DNA of 64,000 bases, from NCBI GenBank assembly GCA_965222175.1, contig OZ244938.1:3038001-3102000 (forward strand). The letters are read 5' to 3'. The notes below the pieces were generated by a model that saw nothing but the letters and a program-made list of their open reading frames with translations, did not search any database and was not told the DNA's origin. The stretch is from NORP240 sp965222175. Its GTDB lineage: Bacteria > Pseudomonadota > Gammaproteobacteria > Pseudomonadales > Pseudohongiellaceae. Shown piece by piece: positions 60,275-64,000 of this stretch. Position 1 is the first letter of the stretch; each line of letters begins with the position of its first letter. The position numbers were made by a program, and so were the translations under genes.

Positions 60275-61840
60275 ATGAACGGTGCCCATGCGCTGATTGA
60301 AACCCTGGCCAGTTGTGGCGTCGAATTGTGTATCGCCAACCCCGGAACCTCGGAAATGCACCTGGTACAGGGACTCGACTCCGTACCCCGGATTCGATCC
60401 GTGCTGGCGCTTTTTGAAGGCGTATGTACCGGCGCCGCCGATGGCTATGGGCGCATGACCGGCAAGCCCGCGGCTACCCTGCTGCACCTCGGCCCGGGCC
60501 TGGCCAATGGCATCGCCAACCTGCACAACGCCAGAAAAGCCCGATCGCCCATTATCAATATCGTCGGCAATCACCCGCACTACCATATCGGCTACGATGC
60601 GCCTTTGACTTCGGACATCGACACGCTGGCGCGGAACGCCTCATGCTGGAAAAAGTCCACCAGCACAGCCGACACCCTGGCCCGGGACGGTGCCGACGCT
60701 TTCACCGCGACACTGCGCCAGACACCGGATTCCCTGGGACAGATCGCCACCTTGATCATGGGCGCCGATGCCGCCTGGGAAGAGTCCCCGGGGCCGGTGC
60801 GTCCCAACTCGCTGCCTCGCCGCCCAACCGTGGATGAACTGGCCATCGAGTCCGTTGCCCAGGTTCTGGAAGGCGGGGGCAATAATGCCATGCTGCTGGA
60901 GCACCATGCCCTGACGCCGGCAGCACTGGAAGCGGCCAGCAGGCTGGCCAGCAGGACCGGCTGCCGTCTGCTGACCGGCACGTTTCCGGCCCGCATTGAC
61001 GGGGGTCCGGGGCGGGTGGCGGTGGAACGTCTTCCGTATTTTCCGGAACAGATACTGGCATCGTTGGAAGGCACGGATAACCTGGTGCTGGTCAACGGCC
61101 AGATTCCTGCCAGCTTTTTCGCTTACCAGGGGATTCCCGGTCAGCTGATTCCGGCGGGCTGCAATGTGCATCGCCTGTCCCGTGTCGAAGAGGATGCCGT
61201 GGATGCCCTGGAACGACTGGCGGAGCGAATGCGTGCCGGCAGCGCTGACATTACCCGGTTCCAGCACCAGGATATCCCGAGACCGGTGGGCGAACTGTCC
61301 AACAAAAGCATTATCCAGGCATTCGCCGCCACCATGCCCGAGGACATCATCGTCTGCACCGACTCCGGAGGAGGCAACGCGGCCTACCCGTATTGTCAGA
61401 ACTCGGTGCCTCACAGCTGGCTCAGTCTGACCGGCGGTTCCATTGGCCAGGGTGGGCCGGCGGCCACCGGTGCGGCACTGGCCTGCCCGGATCGTCGCGT
61501 CGTGGCGTTGCTGGGCGACGGTGGCGCTGCCTATACCATTCAGTGCCTGTGGACCCAGGCACGGGAAAACCTGGACGTTACCAGCGTCATCTTCGCCAAT
61601 AATTCGTACAATATCCTGAACGTGGAATATGCTCGCCTGGGGGTTAAGAACGTGGGGCATATCGCCGCCAGTCTTTTCGATATCAGCAATCCCACCATTG
61701 GCTGGGTGGATATGGCAAGGAGCCTGGGCGTGCCGGGCGCAGTCGCGGAAACTGCAGAACAGCTATGCGATCTTCTGGAGCAGAGTTACAGGACACCCGG
61801 CCCGTTTTTGATCCAGGCCAATGGAGAACTCCAGCGGTAG
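60275..61840 (+). CDS. Thiamine-diphosphate-dependent enzyme, acetolactate synthase/benzoylformate decarboxylase-like
   Basis: Start ATG 60275 follows AAGGAAAC; an upstream in-frame start has no such site. The 521 residues have the ThDP-enzyme order. The PYR domain holds ELCIANPGTSEMHLVQGL and the cofactor-activating Glu in LALFEGVCTGAADGYGR (about residue 48). A central domain follows. The PP domain has the metal/diphosphate motif LLGDGGAAYTIQCLWTQ...FANNSYNIL, starting near residue 412. It resembles stand-alone IlvB-like or MdlC-like enzymes and has no small regulatory subunit gene nearby, so branched-chain amino-acid synthesis is unlikely. The substrate is probably a 2-keto acid. Confidence 0.9.
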   Translation: MNGAHALIETLASCGVELCIANPGTSEMHLVQGLDSVPRIRSVLALFEGVCTGAADGYGRMTGKPAATLLHLGPGLANGIANLHNARKARSPIINIVGNHPHYHIGYDAPLTSDIDTLARNASCWKKSTSTADTLARDGADAFTATLRQTPDSLGQIATLIMGADAAWEESPGPVRPNSLPRRPTVDELAIESVAQVLEGGGNNAMLLEHHALTPAALEAASRLASRTGCRLLTGTFPARIDGGPGRVAVERLPYFPEQILASLEGTDNLVLVNGQIPASFFAYQGIPGQLIPAGCNVHRLSRVEEDAVDALERLAERMRAGSADITRFQHQDIPRPVGELSNKSIIQAFAATMPEDIIVCTDSGGGNAAYPYCQNSVPHSWLSLTGGSIGQGGPAATGAALACPDRRVVALLGDGGAAYTIQCLWTQARENLDVTSVIFANNSYNILNVEYARLGVKNVGHIAASLFDISNPTIGWVDMARSLGVPGAVAETAEQLCDLLEQSYRTPGPFLIQANGELQR

Positions 61841-61859
61841 GTATTCAGGACGACCCTGC

Positions 61860-63155
61860 TTACTGCTGCGCTTCCGCCAGGCGCAGTGACATGAACGCTC
61901 CCACCAGCGCCATGAGTGAATAGAACAGCAACCCCCCCTGGTCGACCAGGCTGTCGATGAGCGCACCGATGCCGGCCAACAACAGTAGTGCAACGCCGAT
62001 TACCGTATTGGATACCGCCACGTAGGCTGCACGATTCTCCGCATCCGCCATGTCGACAAGATGCGTCTTGCGCCCTATTCTCACGCCGGCGTGACCCACG
62101 TAAACGCCAAACAGGCATATCGCCAACAACAACTCGTCGGTCCAGCCTGCACCAACCAGGGCAAGGGTAACCAGGCCGATGACACCGGTGCAGGCACCCC
62201 CCAGGATCATGGTTATCCGACTCGACCGGTCTGCCAGTCGTCCCCACAGTGGCGCACTGACAAAGCCGGCAATACTCGCTGCCAGCAACAACAGGCCCAG
62301 TCCGGAGAGGGCCTGGTTGTCCAGCGAAGGGGTCAGGACGACCAGGTAAGGCGGCAGCAATGCCGTGCCCAGTAACAGGGTGCGGCTTACCACGAAATGA
62401 CGAAATTCGGCATCAACGACCAGCAGGGAAAGCTGCTTCCCGGCCTCGCTGATGGCATTGCTTCCCCCACCAGTGGCTCCACGCTCCTCCACCAGGGCAC
62501 TGTAGATGCCCGCCGCGACGAACCACAGCAGTGCGGCAGCCAGAATGATCAGGACCACGGCCGTCAGGCTTCTTCCACCCCCCAGGATCAGCCAGGAGGC
62601 CAGGCCTATGGCGATCAGTCCGGCAAAGGAATCGGCATAACCACTGACGCTGCCGCGCCGCGTCTTGGATACGGTTTTTCCCAGTACGTCTTTGTGGGAG
62701 ACCGAGCACACACCACGGCACAGGCTGAACAGCAGCAGGCAGAGTGTCACGGCGATTCCCGCCGCCCCGCCAGTGAGATTGACGGCCGCCAGGCAGATTC
62801 CGAGCAGGGCAACACCCTGGCCGACAGAACCGGCACACCAGAGCCACTTACGTACCGGCAATCGGCGCAGGTAGCCTGCCACGACCAGCTGCGGTAACAG
62901 CGAAAACGCATTGTGAACAGGTACCAGCAGCGAGATGTACGCGGTGGGCGCACCCAGCGCAGCCAACAGCCATGCCAGGGTGACCTTGGGGTCGATGAAC
63001 TTGTCGCCGGTCTTGGTCAGCGCCAGGCTGCCCAGGTGGACCAGGTAGTTTCTCGGCTGTTCCCTGCAGGCCTCTTCCGGGATGTCCTTGCACACCCTGG
63101 AGTCTTCATCGCCGGTGAGCAGCCCGTAGGCCTTGCGGGTCAGTGAGTCAGTCAT
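61860..63155 (-). CDS. MFS transporter
   Basis: The product has about twelve membrane segments and a 65-residue polar N-terminal region (SLTRKAYGLLTGDEDSRVCKDIPEEAC). MFS-type loops include VLGKTVSKTRRGSVSGYADSFAGL and LWGRLADRSSRITMILGGA. I start at ATG 63155; an alternative at 63245 adds thirty residues, and neither has a strong ribosome site. MFS proteins with this SVSHKDVLGKTVSKTRRG segment have no known substrate to me. It converges with the ThDP gene with 19 bp between stops. Confidence 0.82.
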   Translation of the reverse strand: MTDSLTRKAYGLLTGDEDSRVCKDIPEEACREQPRNYLVHLGSLALTKTGDKFIDPKVTLAWLLAALGAPTAYISLLVPVHNAFSLLPQLVVAGYLRRLPVRKWLWCAGSVGQGVALLGICLAAVNLTGGAAGIAVTLCLLLFSLCRGVCSVSHKDVLGKTVSKTRRGSVSGYADSFAGLIAIGLASWLILGGGRSLTAVVLIILAAALLWFVAAGIYSALVEERGATGGGSNAISEAGKQLSLLVVDAEFRHFVVSRTLLLGTALLPPYLVVLTPSLDNQALSGLGLLLLAASIAGFVSAPLWGRLADRSSRITMILGGACTGVIGLVTLALVGAGWTDELLLAICLFGVYVGHAGVRIGRKTHLVDMADAENRAAYVAVSNTVIGVALLLLAGIGALIDSLVDQGGLLFYSLMALVGAFMSLRLAEAQQ

Positions 63156-63456
63156 GTAATGGGTTTGCTCGTTGTTGATCTGCCGGTAACCGGCAGCCGG
63201 GACCAGCGTGAGTTGGAGTTGTTGGCAGTACGCAGCCTCCCGCATTCCGGATTACCGCTGCCTCCGCTATACTCCGGAGAAGTCTGAACAATAGCGGACG
63301 CAGGTTGGCTGCCGGATACGGTGGATGATTGCGCCAGACAATGCCGGAGTCATTTCTGCAAATTTCCGCTCCGGCGATGATTGCCTGATGGTTGTCTGCC
63401 TGACGGTTGCTTGAATGGTGTCACGAGAAATACTGCCACGACAAGGTCTGTAAAAA

Positions 63457-63933
63457 ATGACGAAAATACACGATAGGCGGATGGCCGCGGAAATCGAGGG
63501 CGATTTTGTTGTGTTCCTGATCGGCATGAGAATCAACAGGCTCTGGAAAGTCCATAAATGGTTTCCCGTTGCCCGCGCCATGCGGAGCATGCTGAAAGAG
63601 CTGGATGACAATCCGGAACTGGGCTGTCTCGGCTACACCGAACTGGGCTTGGCCAACGTGCAGTACTGGAGATCGTTCGACGCCCTGGAACAGTACGCGC
63701 AAAGCAAGGATCACGCTCATCTGCCGGCCTGGGCTGACTTCAATCGCCGCATTGGCAAAAGTCGCGGCGACTGTGGCATCTGGCACGAGACCTACAGGGT
63801 GCGCAACGGCGAGTATGAGGCGGTATACAGCGGCATGCCGGAATTCGGCCTGGGCGGCGCCGGCAACCTGGTGCCGGCGGTGGGCAGACGGGAAACGGCC
63901 CGCGGACGACTCGGCAAAGAATCCAGCGCCTGA
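63457..63933 (+). CDS. DUF4188 family protein (monooxygenase-like)
   Basis: The 158-residue product follows AAGG. It has the DUF4188 pattern: FVVFLIGMRINRLWKVHKWFPVARAMRSML at the start, LGYTELGLANVQYWRSFDALEQYAQSKDHAHLPAWADFNRRIG in the middle and GIWHETYRVRNGEYEAVYSGMP near the end. Family members are often annotated as monooxygenase or phenylacetaldoxime-dehydratase-like, with a dimeric alpha-beta barrel fold suggested by the conserved His and Trp residues. Function is otherwise unknown. It is divergent from the MFS gene. Confidence 0.88.
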   Translation: MTKIHDRRMAAEIEGDFVVFLIGMRINRLWKVHKWFPVARAMRSMLKELDDNPELGCLGYTELGLANVQYWRSFDALEQYAQSKDHAHLPAWADFNRRIGKSRGDCGIWHETYRVRNGEYEAVYSGMPEFGLGGAGNLVPAVGRRETARGRLGKESSA

Positions 63934-64000
63934 AGCCGGCAAGAACGGCCGGTGGCTGCAACGACCGCGGCAGGTCTACTGCCGGCCGGTTCTGGCACGG

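Noticed and set aside
1..64000. Mobile elements, prophage, CRISPR arrays, tRNA and rRNA genes
   Set aside because: No transposase, integrase, phage structural gene, regularly spaced repeat array or cloverleaf/rRNA sequence was recognised on either strand.

Overview
The window is chromosomal DNA of a moderately GC-rich gammaproteobacterium with an oxidative, lipid-using lifestyle, probably marine. This rests on family content (Liv-type ABC importer, several acyl-CoA dehydrogenases, FNR with intact iron-sulfur ligands, FecA-like receptor, Fur-type operator, Hsp33, Pal); species is not claimed. No rRNA, tRNA, CRISPR array, insertion sequence or prophage was seen. Gene order looks like stable core and lifestyle genes, not a mobile island.

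Layout. 1-4.6 kb: a branched-chain amino-acid-type ABC importer (livK, cut by the window edge, then livHMGF). 4.6-8.6 kb, minus strand: an exported flavodoxin-like protein, then a fused anthranilate synthase trpE(G) preceded by an unannotated Trp-Trp leader peptide and a hairpin, with hslO (Hsp33) 3 bp downstream. 9.2-12.1 kb: CoA-transferase III and an SLC13-type anion symporter. 12.5-17 kb: small single genes (zinc ribbon membrane protein, sulfotransferase, FMN-binding protein, SGNH hydrolase, DUF2237, HD hydrolase, zinc peptidase). 17-25.3 kb: a beta-oxidation operon (thiolase, FadB/J-like bifunctional enzyme, alcohol dehydrogenase, two-subunit acyl-CoA dehydrogenase) and a divergent acyl-CoA dehydrogenase.

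25.7-36.1 kb is a stress and oxygen-limitation neighbourhood: Hsp20, four universal stress proteins, a voltage-gated-type K+ channel with a C-terminal zinc ribbon, a DksA/TraR-type protein, an EEP phosphatase plus cardiolipin synthase pair, and FNR. FNR-like sites lie upstream of uspA and between dksA and the EEP gene. 36.2-45 kb: FadH, a 3-hydroxyisobutyrate dehydrogenase-like enzyme, a split membrane/spermidine-synthase-like pair, an OPA-family transporter with a glycerophosphodiesterase-like protein, and a secreted protein of unknown function. 45-51.3 kb: a divergent iron locus (TonB receptor; fbpABC) around a strong Fur-box match. 51.3-55.6 kb: a second two-subunit acyl-CoA dehydrogenase with an APH-type kinase and a histidine phosphatase. 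55.8-64 kb: lipoprotein, YeeE/YedE pair, Pal, DUF4105, a ThDP enzyme, MFS transporter and DUF4188.

Three items are most likely to be new. The first is the trp leader/attenuator that would also govern hslO. The second is a dispersed, structured intergenic repeat family whose ends read GGAACCTCTGATTAA, with two long foldback copies showing partly compensatory changes and several short palindromic derivatives. The third is an unassigned minus-strand transcript ending in a strong intrinsic terminator near 59.92 kb.
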